A stretch of DNA of 64,000 nt from Wuchereria bancrofti. Lineage: Eukaryota; Nematoda; Chromadorea; Rhabditida; Onchocercidae. The notes under the pieces are model-generated. The model had not been told where the DNA came from, did not search any database, and saw only the letters and a program-made list of their open reading frames with translations. Positions 11,292-20,975 of this stretch are shown in pieces; within the stretch, counting starts at the first letter, position 1; each line of letters opens with the position of its first letter. The position numbers were made by a program, and so were the translations under genes. Where the stretch lies: positions 1,184,402 through 1,248,401 of the forward strand of contig SSBO01000007.1 of assembly GCA_005281725.1 (NCBI GenBank), read 5' to 3'.

Positions 11292-11585
11292 TTAGCAAAC
11301 TTCAAAAAAACTTCTGAACTTTAACAAAACAATCGATGATGACTGAACTGATAATAAACCATCACGTTGAAGATCAGGCAATGGAAATGAAATTTCACAC
11401 GTGAGCATTAATACGGTCCGTGAAATTATAAGATGGTGGAAGATAGGTTCGTAGTACCGACAGGTATGACGTTTGTTATCTTCAACTTCTTTCATACATG
11501 AGTTGTGTAAGTATTCATGAATTGGGTTAATGCGTGCAAGCGCTAAGTTACGTGAATACGTGTCCATATAAGAACGTTTGCTCAT
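11292..11585 (-). CDS. Unrecognised 97-residue open reading frame
   Basis: A continuous minus-strand frame opens with a true ATG at 11585 (MSKRSYMDTYSRNLALARIN) and closes with TAA at 11292. Codon choice and residue mix (KEVEDNKRHTCRYYEP, then a hydrophobic middle around HLIISRTVLMLTCE) look more like real protein than the shadows nearby. TTCGCTAGCAG about 16 bases upstream of the ATG could be a splice or trans-splice acceptor. The last codons could be intronic, because a GTTTGC donor occurs just before the stop and this genome uses GTTTGT donors elsewhere. I recognise no family, signal peptide or catalytic motif. It may be a small nematode-specific gene or the first exon of a larger one. It is divergent from the ORP9-like gene. 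Confidence 0.35.
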   Translation of the reverse strand: MSKRSYMDTYSRNLALARINPIHEYLHNSCMKEVEDNKRHTCRYYEPIFHHLIISRTVLMLTCEISFPLPDLQRDGLLSVQSSSIVLLKFRSFFEVC

Positions 11586-12795
11586 GCTATCTTTCCTTCT
11601 GCTAGCGAAGTTACGATTGTGTTATGAAGTTAACATTTATGCATCTTTCTTTATTCATTCATTGTATCAGAAACTCTATATTTAGAAGAACAATAAAGTG
11701 GGTTTTAAGTTAATTTTATCTTAGATAATTGCGTCATCTTTACTTCATTAATTGTTTTGTTAAGACAAATTTAAAGTGTTGGCAAGAGTCGGAACGATGA
11801 GTTCTTTGTGGATTATATTTCAATGATTATTTTGTTATGGTTTTAACTTTTATTAACTTTCTTTGTATGTGCATGATATTTTGAATTTAATTCTCAACAT
11901 CAATATGTATATTACATCACCCGCAAATACCAGTCGTTCGGAAAAAAGTTTATGAATTCAGGTATCTTTGTCCATAATTCCAAATAGTTTACTTTCTACT
12001 GTTCAATTTTTCAGTATCCACCTCTTAACTGACAGTTGTAATTTAGGAGACCTTTTTCAAACTCATTCAGCAAGAACGTTTTTGTGTAGGGAAAAAGCTA
12101 ATAGTTTAAAAAATGCCATTATTTATAGCTTTTAATTAGACTTCATTACAGCTGCTGCTAATTTTGTTTGCATACATATGCTTCCATTTCTTGTATATGG
12201 AAGCACGGGTGAGAATTAATTGATTTGAATTCGAAATATAATGTAGTATTGCGTTTAATTATTTTAACTATAAACTTCAGTCTGAGCTTTCGGGAAGACT
12301 GAAGTAACTCCATTTTATAATTTTTCGAAATTGAAAATTCAGATTTATTGACCCAAATTTTATGCAAGTTCTAAATGTCATTTGCTTCCAAATTTGGGAT
12401 AAAAATTTAAATATTTATAAGCTTTTTTTTGAGCATACGGTTTGCAGACTTTAGGAACATCGAAACCTTTTCGCTGTTCTCTCCGATTCATTAAACCAAA
12501 TTTATAAAGTAGCAAAATAAAATTTGCATATTCCCATAAGTTATAGACGAAATTTTTATGCTTTTTATTTCTGTTTAGTATTTTTTCATTTTGCAATGCT
12601 TGCACATTTGTCAATGCTGTATGAATTCCTTGCCTATTGTTTTGGATATTGGTTATTGATCTTTCGAACGACTTCAGGTGCTCCTGTTATTTTGCACTTT
12701 CATCATATGTTTTTTATACCTCTATAAAATTGATTTTATCAAATATTTCAGTTAAATTAATAGGAAAAAAATTGTCATTGCAGAGGACGTTCAGG
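11586..12795. other. Upstream region of the ORP9-like gene
   Basis: 1.2 kb with no supported gene between the unrecognised minus-strand ORF and the ORP9-like start. The open frame that continues upstream of the ORP start (from 12637) encodes hydrophobic AT-rich sequence and is interrupted by acceptor-like sites, so it is treated as outron. Confidence 0.5.
12777..12794 (+). other. Putative trans-splice acceptors of the ORP9-like gene
   Basis: Two closely spaced acceptors, ATTGCAG ending at 12783 and GTTCAG ending at 12794, precede the ATG at 12796. Either would give a very short 5' UTR typical of SL-spliced nematode mRNAs. Confidence 0.45.
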
Positions 12796-15700
12796 ATGGA
12801 AGGTCCACTATCAAAGTGGACGAACGTCGTTCATGGATGGCAGTACAGATGGTTCATTTTGAGGGATGATGCGCTTCATTATTACACTTCTAGAGAGAAG
12901 ATGATGAAAGGACAACAACGTGGTTGCATACGTCTTCGTGGTGCTGTTATCGGTATCGATGGTGAAAATAATTCCTTGTTTACGGTCACTGTTGACGGCA
13001 TCACATTTCATTTACAGGTAGTTATATGCAATATGTATGTTGAGTCAAAGAGGGATTTAAATTTTGGATTCAGAAATGTGAAATATTAGTATAAAACTAT
13101 ATTATTTCGGTAAAACTCAGCAATTAGAATGGGTTTTATAATATAAAATGGTATCATTTTATTACTGTTAATTAAATTTTTGTAGAAATCGATTTCTCAG
13201 TATTACATTCTAGAATCCACAAAATTTTTTGGAAATACAGTTCGACAGATCAATAAAAAATTTGCTTGTTTTAGGGTCGAGATGAAAATGAGCGCAACAG
13301 CTGGATTCGTGCTTTGGAGACCGTCATCCATGAACAGAGTGGTTATTATCGTGTAACTTCGTCAAATTCACAAGCGGTTTTGAAGGCAAAAGCTGTTGAA
13401 GCGGACAAACATTTGCAAGATATGATCAATGAGGTATCGCCATGTTCTTTGGAAATTGATTCAAGTAACAAACAATGTTTGTCCACTTGTGGTGAGTACT
13501 GGATTTTAAGAGTGTAGCATAGTGCATAGTAAAAGTTATATGGCTGATAATGTTTTATTCTGTTGATTTCTTTATTTAAACTCTGTTTGACTTGCAATTT
13601 TGGTAGGAATAATCTCATCTAAGTGTAAATAAAAACCTTGATCAGATTAAGTACTACAGGTCCGAGAATTGGAAGGATTATCTACATCAGCAGATACTGA
13701 AATGAAGAAAACAGTTGATGATTTGGTTAAATCAGCGAATCGCTTGCTGGATACGGTAAAGCATGCAGTAATATTGCTACAAATGGCTAGGAGTCATTTA
13801 GAGGGTGCTTCACTATTGGGTTTAAATGTGAATGGTGAAGGATTCGAGAGTTCTGAGGTTTATATTTCACTTTCGAGGTTACATAATTTATTCTTTAGCC
13901 AACATGGCTTTACCGAATAGGGTCGTATTAGAGTTCGATTTATTATTCTCCCCATACCTTGTGTTATCAGTCCAACTGGACGCACTAATTGAATTTTAGT
14001 AAGTTTCTGTTTGCATTTGAATCAAAGCGTGGGGAAAATGTAATAAGATAGTAATGTAACAAATTACTTTAAATATTCGAAAAGCGTGCGGGAGCCGAAC
14101 TTAGTAGACATGTAATTACCTTGTTACAAATAAAATAAATGAACGAAGTAGAGAAAAAATAGAATTTGTACTTTGGAGATAATATTTCACTCATTGTTGT
14201 TCCGAAGTCTTTTATTCGAAGGAAATGTCACTGTAGAATTATTGTTACTACCAGTTTTCAGGCGAAAGTTATAGTTCCTCCGTTGTCATATTCAAGTAGT
14301 GAGGATGAATTTTTCGATGCTGAAACTCCGAGCGATGATGATAAATTTTCACCAAGTGATGATAATTCAAATGGCATCGACAATCCTGGAGATGGCAACA
14401 ATCCTGGACATAACAGTAATCGTAATCCTGGCAGGAAAGTTTCTCAGGCACGAAAGAAGTCCATCCAAGAACCGGATTTTGCGGATGCGAATGCGGATTT
14501 TGACGCTGCTTACGAAGATGCAGAGGAACTCGATGTTGGTAATGTACAACAACAACATGGGTCTGTGCTTATGCATCTTCTTTCACAGGTGCTTTTCGAT
14601 TTTGACTACTAATTACGGGTCGGACTAGTAAAACTACCCTTGCCATTTGAAATTTTGATTTCACCTTCATTTTATAGTCGATATTTTTTTTTTCAATTCC
14701 TATAGAACCTATTCAGAAATAGTCTAGATTTATGAGATAAATGGGGCACTCTCTCACTTGCAATCGAGCTTATCTTCATAGTATCAATTTATTTTTTGTA
14801 GCATTGGTTTATTCCTCCACTTCTTGTAGATAACATTTCTACAAAATCAGTATATTGCCGGTATAGACTAATGTGGGGTGAAGAATAAACCTGATACTAC
14901 AATTAGTAAGATGCTCTGTTGTCTTATTTAAATTCGGCAAAGTCTAGGATACCCAATAAGCATTTTCCACACCACTACCTCATGACTTTTTACCAGCACA
15001 CTTCACGGGCAGAATTGCTGCGTGTGTCATCACGTTTTGAGGTTAGCGTTTTACTACAAATAGTTTATCATTCCCTATCATGACATTAGAGTAGCTTTTT
15101 GAAGTCAGCAACCTAAATTCCAGGTAAGTGTTGGAATGGATTTAACCAAAGTGACACTGCCAACATTTATTCTCGAACGTCGCTCACTTCTGGAAATGTA
15201 TGCTGATTTCTTTGCACACCCGGACAGTTTCGTCGGTTGTGCTGATGCATCATCGCCGGAAGAACGCTTCGTCTCTGTGGTCCGTTACTACGTGGGAGCT
15301 TTTTATGCCGCTCGTAAAAGTGGAGTAGCTAAAAAGCCATATAATCCTATTCTTGGAGAAACCTTTCGATGTTAGTAGTTTTATTTTGCTGTTTCAAGTA
15401 CGAAGTTTTATAACTGCCCCGAATTCAGAAATTAAGTTCTATTTTTCCTTTTGAAAATTCTCTTTTCACTGGATCGGAAATTATTTTGCTAATAACTGTT
15501 TTGCTCAATAGAAGGGAATCAGCTTCGTTTTTTGTAGGTCGATGGAAAATACCTGGCATGAAAAGAACTAAACAGCTCACCAAACGTGGTCCTTTTCCTG
15601 GTTCAGACAGAAATGACTTAACGTTTATTGCGGAACAGGTCAGCCATCACCCACCTGTCTCGGCTTTTTACGCCGAACATCCTGCTAAACGGGTTTCATT

Positions 15701-16927
15701 TACAGGACATATCTGGACGAAGTCTTCGTTCTTGGGTCTTTCTATTGGTAATTATTCGAAATCTATTAAGCCGCCTAGGAATTATTTTTACAAGCATTTA
15801 GGGTTTGATCGTTTGTAAGAGAAAAGTTATTTTCGGTGAATAAAAGATTGATAATAGGATCTTTTATCCCTAATATGGTATAAAATTTCGAATTTAATTT
15901 CCTTACCAGCGATGTGTTCCTTTTTCTAGTCACCATTAACAGTGACTTTAAGGAGTCACTAACATTGGTTGGGGAACAGTGAAGCTGCATGATTATGGTG
16001 AGGAGTATGTTTTAACATTCCCAAATGGTTATGGGCGTTCAATTATGAGCACTCCATGGATTGAACTCGGTGGGAAAGTAAGTCTTTTGGTATAAGTGAA
16101 CATTTGTTCGTTAACTTGAATTTGACCGTAGATTTGATTGCTCAACTTATTCTAATAGTTATGGCATCATTTCAGGCCACAGTTAACTGTGTCAAAACGG
16201 GATATTCGGCTGAAATTGATTTTCTAACGAAACCTTTTTTCGGTGGAAAAGCACATCGTATAAATGGAAATATTTATCGTTCGGGCTTTAAAAAACCCAT
16301 TCTCATAATAAAGGGTGAATGGAATGGTGTGATAACTGCGAAACCTCTGAATGGTAGCGAATATTTATTTGTTGATGTTAAGCAATATCCTGAAGCGAAA
16401 AAGGTTTGTTTATTAATTTTGGATTGAACAAAATATCAAAATCTTCAGCTTACATGTATCTTGAATCAACACACCAAAGTTTGCTTTTTTTTCGAAAAAA
16501 ATTCTTGTTCTAAAAAGCGAAATAGTAGTGTAAGTTTTGTTCAATGACTGTTTTCAAAATGTCAAAATCTTCAACAATCCTTTAACGTTTTTTAAATTTT
16601 AGGAATGCGAACCTGTAGCAAAGCAAGGTGATAGGGAATCACGCCGTTTATGGAGACATGTTACAGTTGCTTTGCAAAGAAATAATATACAACTTGCTAC
16701 TAATGCAAAGAGATGGATTGAGCAAAGGCAACGCGAGGAAGCTAAAAAGCGACAGGTATTCAAAAATTTATGTAATTTAGGATTTTTTTTTTCTGTGTAA
16801 ATTACATGAGGAGAATCTTTTTAAAATTATTGTTGCAAAGATATTTTAGGATCAACGAATTGTTTACCATCCTATTTTGTTTGTTAAAGAAGGCGAAGGC
16901 TGGAAGTACAAAGATGAATTACGATAA
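12796..16927 (+). CDS. Oxysterol-binding protein-related protein, ORP9/10/11 type
   Basis: Ten exons: 12796-13017, 13275-13433, 13660-13857, 14262-14588, 15124-15370, 15538-15747, 15956-16077, 16176-16403, 16603-16755 and 16850-16927; 647 residues. The protein opens directly with a PH domain ([42 protein letters not shown]), as in ORP9. A helical linker follows ([19 protein letters not shown]). An acidic linker carries a FFAT motif, [10 protein letters not shown] at about 206-215, for VAP binding at the ER, and a second FFAT-like AYEDAEE near 276-282. The ORD domain starts about residue 303, with [20 protein letters not shown] and the family fingerprint EQVSHHPP at 417-424; FPNGYGRS and [10 protein letters not shown] follow. 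The role is lipid transfer (PI4P, sterol or PS) at ER-Golgi/endosome contacts (family knowledge). AATAAA at 16988 ends the transcript. Confidence 0.92.
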
Positions 16928-17994
16928 CATTTGTGGAGTTGGAAAATTGATGGACTGGAAAGCTTTGGATAACAAAAAAAACCAAAAAATAAATTATATT
17001 TCTCATTTGTGGCAAAACACACTTTTTCTTAAAAATTTTTGCAAAACATCACACCAAAATTTGTGTGTTCTCTTTTGTCGGGTTGAATGCTTGGAAGTCT
17101 TTTAGTCTTTTCTTAAAAATCTTTTCTTTTCTAATGAATTTGCAATTTTCAGTATCTCCATTTCGGCATAACACGTTGAAAATATAATTTGTTTTATTTT
17201 AAATTACAAGTCTCCACTGCTTTAACTTTGAGAAGTATTTTTCTGTGCACTTATTCGAAAGCTTCTTGTAGAGTACCTCTTTGTTTGACCATTTTGATAT
17301 TATTGCTTGTGATTTATTGCTTTATCGTTTCCATTTTTATGTTAATTGTTAAAAGTACTGTTTATAATTTATTTGTATTTTCCAGGATTGGAACTAAAAT
17401 TATCGCTTTTAATATATGCAGCTGCTGACGTATAAAATTTTATTTATTGCTTGTTCTTTTGATTTTCCGCCACTTGTTTTCTTTTTCCATAGATGTGGTT
17501 TGTTTCGTTTTGCTTTTTTTCCGTTGTTTTATACGAAACCTTATTTCTTAGGATGAATTTCGATTCTTTTGATAAACGATTGTTTATCTTTTTCGTTGGT
17601 GATTTGATATTTGGAGAATATGTGGTTATTTGTGTTGCCAAAAAAAAATCTGCTAAATATTGTAAAAATAAAGTATTTCCTTAGACAATATCTTGCTTAA
17701 ACTTCATTTTAGTTATTACAATCTTAATGTTCCAAGCAATGCATTTACTTGCAAAACTTGGGAGGTGAATTATCATAAAATAATTGGTTTCGGAAATGTT
17801 CATATATGTTCCGTAACGGTTGATTAAGATAATACTGTCGCATATATCTGACGAAAATTGCTGTATCCTAGTAGGTGGATTATGTTTTCCATGAAATGGC
17901 TGATATGATGTGTTTAATGTTCCTTTCCAGAGAGAAGTGTGGTTCTAAATTCTTTTCTACTCGGTTATTTCTATGTTTTTTAAGGTTGGTTAGC
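16928..17994. other. Spacer ORP9-like to PSMG4-like gene
   Basis: 1.07 kb, same-strand genes on both sides. It starts with the ORP 3' UTR. The rest is T-rich on the plus strand, and the open frames in it (17189-17428, 17493-17684) encode low-complexity F/I/L-rich sequence with no family signal. Confidence 0.55.
16988..16993 (+). terminator. AATAAA polyadenylation signal, ORP9-like gene
   Basis: Canonical hexamer 61 bp after the stop codon at 16925-16927. Confidence 0.6.
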
Positions 17995-19443
17995 ATGTGT
18001 TCTCATCAGACTGAATTAACTGTCGCGAAGCACTTGGTTGGTTTCGTGAGTATTATAATGAATGGATGTATCTTCATTTGGATAGGCAGCAAAAATCGCT
18101 TAGATACCCTATGTTTTGCACAGAATTTCCGAGGAATGAATCTTATCGAATCACCAAAGCCAAATTATTTAACAGATAGTTTCGCTACTAAACTTAATAA
18201 ACTATTCCCCAGCAAGCAGGTATGTCTCGTTAGTGATATGCAGAAGATAATTCTCATTTACTTAAATTTCTGGGACGTTTAATGTAAATTTCTCGCATAA
18301 ATCTGTTTGTCATTTGCATAGTGAGACATATCGGGGTTATTGCATTTTAGATATGTAAGGATTTATTAAATGGAGTGCGGTGACTTCGAATTGTACTGTG
18401 ATTTCATTAAAATCGGTTATAAAAAGATAATGGTGGCTTATGTTGGTGAAGCCGAAGGGATGTAATTAGTTGTGTATAGAAATGCTACTATGGTCAAATA
18501 GCGGGTAGTTTTGAACAGGTCAATGAAGCGAAAGAATAAATATGTACGGAAGATACGCCTCGATCCACATTTATACAATTGGGCAACAACCAATCGTGAA
18601 ACGGCACGCTGAAATTCAAGCAAGGATCAAAGTGGAAGACTGAAAGGTCGTATAATTGCAGCAATTCTTCCAGTCAACAAAAGGGAGATCTCAAGAAGCT
18701 GAGCTGGAGATGGAATTTATCACCAAAAAAGGAGAGTATCTAAAAGATGGATCGATAGAGTGAGGATACATTCGACCTGAATTATGCAGTATAGTTTGGC
18801 AATTGTGCAAGTTCAACAATATGAACGTCAGTTCGTCAAGAGCGACAGTTTGAACTGAGAATCGATGGTGACGTGGAAGCAGAAGCGATAGTTACAAAGA
18901 ACTTTGTGAACATTCACAGGACTATTGGTATCAAATGTTGTTCGCTGCATCCATAATATTGCATAAATGTAATATTATGCAATTTCATATAGGACTAATA
19001 AAGGCTATGCAGTATAACATGGATGCAAATAACAAGAAGGAACTAATTTTTTCGAGATCTTTTCACGATGGCTTAGATGGGTTAGAAAATTGTTGTTGTG
19101 AACATAATCTCTGTTTGAGACGTACAGAAGTGATATCAGAGGCAGGAGAGTGTATTGGATATTTTGATAGTTCTGAAATCGTGAAATATTACCTAGGGAT
19201 AATATAAGTCCCTTTAAATTAAATTTTATTTCGAATTTCGAAAAAATGCAATTGTTAAAAATGGCGGATTTTGCAGATTTTTAATTGTGGTGAAAGAAAT
19301 TAGTTTATTTCTTATTTTAGGTTTTCTTCTCAAGTGATCTCTGTATTGACGATGCTTCATTTTGGACTGAACTGTTGCAAGTTATTACAGATTATGTTTC
19401 GAAAAATGAAAAAATTTTCGGTACCATTCAGTGTTGTAGTTGA
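17995..19443 (+). CDS. PSMG4: PSMG4-like proteasome assembly chaperone
   Basis: Two exons, 17995-18219 and 19321-19443, give 115 residues; human PSMG4 has 123. The first exon reads from MCSHQTELTVAKHLVGF through GCIFIWIGSKNRLDTLCFA (matching the D-S-LFLWVG type strand of PSMG4) to LTDSFATKLNKLFPSKQ; the second begins VFFSSDLCIDDASFWTELL, aligning with the KQVFVSYNL block. PSMG4 (PAC4/Poc4) pairs with PSMG3 to guide 20S alpha-ring assembly in the cytosol (family knowledge). The intron is unusually long, 1101 bp, and holds a relatively GC-rich stretch. The start was chosen at 17995 because an AG-ending pyrimidine stretch lies just upstream; the longer open frame upstream has no homology. Similarity is low, as is usual for this family, so the call is good but not certain. 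Confidence 0.72.
18420..19210. other. Relatively GC-rich, coding-like stretch inside the PSMG4-like intron
   Basis: About 800 bp with more G and A on the plus strand and fewer poly-T runs than ordinary introns of this window. It includes a 90-codon plus-strand frame (18935-19207) and a 61-codon minus-strand frame (18438-18623), with further interrupted frames between (for example a basic stretch around 18520-18610). No terminal repeats or target-site duplication could be picked out by eye. It may be a decayed insertion or remnant coding sequence; no family is recognised. Confidence 0.35.
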
Positions 19444-20074
19444 ACTGGAGAATTTTTCTGTTCATTTTCTGTTACATCATGGCAACAACATTGTAAAAGA
19501 TTTCTTTTTGTAATTCATCCTTCACTTCTTTCAGTCCTTCACTAACATTTGTCATTTAATCTGCATGGTTATTTTCAGATTCAGTTAAAGGAAAATAGTT
19601 GAAGTTTTCTTTTTACGAATGATACTGAAAAAAGAAATATATTTTCATAGTTCCTTTACCTTTGTCTATATGCACTGTGTTCCGTGTCCACTATTTTTTA
19701 TAGATTATTTTAATTTTTAAATTAAATCCACTTTGTTCAGAATACCTCTTGCTTATTCTTATCTGTTAAAATTATGCATAAATCTTTTTTGTCATAGTAG
19801 CAGGAGCATCTTTATTTCTCTCAAATTATCAGTGAGGGAATTATTTGCATTTCCATCTGTAATATCATATGTGGCCATATTCACAGTATTTTCACAGAAA
19901 CATCACTTCGTTGCGTTGCGTGTAACACGTATTTCTGATAAGCGCATATATGCAATATGATCATATACAGTCTATAGCCACATAAGCATCTGAATTTGCA
20001 TATATGAATGCATTTTCAATACAATCTTAAGTGTTATCGATTTCATTGTACTGTGTGGTAAAATAATTTTTCAG
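19444..20074. other. Spacer PSMG4-like to SDHAF4
   Basis: 631 bp, T-rich on the plus strand, with no supported gene. It ends in the trans-splice acceptor of SDHAF4. The length and U-richness fit an intercistronic region of a nematode operon or a compact promoter. Confidence 0.5.
20066..20074 (+). other. Trans-splice acceptor abutting the SDHAF4 ATG
   Basis: ATTTTTCAG ends at 20074 and the ATG starts at 20075. An acceptor touching the start codon strongly suggests spliced-leader addition here. Confidence 0.65.
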
Positions 20075-20562
20075 ATGTTGCGAGTACTTCGTGGTCGGGG
20101 CCTTGTGCAAGTATTTTGCAACCAGCAACGTTTTTGTAGATTTGAAGGAAATGCTGTAAGTGAAAAGGAGATTGAGATTCAGAAGAAAACACCACGAGGC
20201 AAGATGGATCATGAGCTGAAAACGGGGAAGGAGGATAAACCTTATGAGGACCCATATCTCCCAAAACATCCCGGAGGTATCCATTCTAATTTCCCGAGTG
20301 GAAGAGATCTGACTAAGATTGGTTTCTTAGGAGGATATGATGCATGATATGGATATTTGCTGATTTTGCTAAATTTTTAAGCGTTTTGATGACCGCGGTT
20401 TAGTTGTTTACATTCAGTGCATCATTCTGATTTTCATGTGAATCAATAGAAGTGCTCACTTTAGGCGTCAACCCGGTAACCGGAGAAATTGGTGGGCCAG
20501 CGGGACCAGAACCGACCCGTTTCGGCGATTGGGAACGGAAAGGTCGTTGTATTGACTTCTAA
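20075..20562 (+). CDS. SDHAF4: Succinate dehydrogenase assembly factor 4 (DUF1674)
   Basis: Two exons, 20075-20276 and 20465-20562, encode 99 residues. A basic, acid-free N-terminus ([20 protein letters not shown]) fits a mitochondrial presequence. The C-terminus is the diagnostic DUF1674 block: [20 protein letters not shown] followed by [10 protein letters not shown] at the end. SDHAF4 binds flavinylated SDHA in the matrix and helps it join SDHB during complex II assembly (family knowledge). The intron splits a glycine codon between PKHPG and GVNP. The gene sits 413 bp upstream of WASHC5 and 631 bp downstream of the PSMG4-like gene, all on the same strand. AATAAA hexamers at 20705 and 20830 follow. 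Confidence 0.95.
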
Positions 20563-20704
20563 AATCCACTTTTTTCTACAAGTTTATCTTCCAGATCAAT
20601 TCTTCCTATAAGTTCAAGTGATATTAAGAACTATCTGATTTCATTGATTTATAAAGGGATCATTTTAAAATTATTTTGATTTAATAATTGTCACGAATGC
20701 CTAG

Positions 20705-20710
20705 AATAAA
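20705..20710 (+). terminator. AATAAA polyadenylation signal, SDHAF4
   Basis: Canonical hexamer 143 bp after the stop; a second copy is at 20830-20835. Confidence 0.55.
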
Positions 20711-20967
20711 TGCTTCAAAATCCGTTTGTGTTTTGTGATTTGGATTTAAATTTTGGTTCCTGCGGGTGAGCCAACAACTACATGCTGCAGTGGAGGAGTT
20801 TATCATTTTATGAAGTTAATACTTTTTACAATAAACTTGATGAGGAATTTCGATGAATTTTGAGTAGAGAGTTCCTGTGACGTTTGATAAATTAAGTGAA
20901 CAAATATGACTGCGCTCATTCTTTGATTCCTTGGGTCTGTGGAAAAGGACCACTATTTTTACGGTTC

Positions 20968-20975
20968 CATTTTAG
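20968..20975 (+). other. Trans-splice acceptor abutting the WASHC5 ATG
   Basis: CATTTTAG ends at 20975, immediately before ATG 20976. Same arrangement as at SDHAF4. Confidence 0.6.

Larger units (their letters stand above)
20563..20975. other. Spacer SDHAF4 to WASHC5
   Basis: 413 bp containing two AATAAA hexamers (20705-20710, 20830-20835) and ending in a TTTTAG acceptor at 20975 that touches the WASHC5 ATG. No gene is seen. Confidence 0.6.

Noticed and set aside
12637..12795. Upstream in-frame extension of the ORP9-like ORF
   Set aside because: It is hydrophobic, T-rich and contains acceptor sites; the family starts at MEGPLSKW, which has its own ATG right behind an acceptor.
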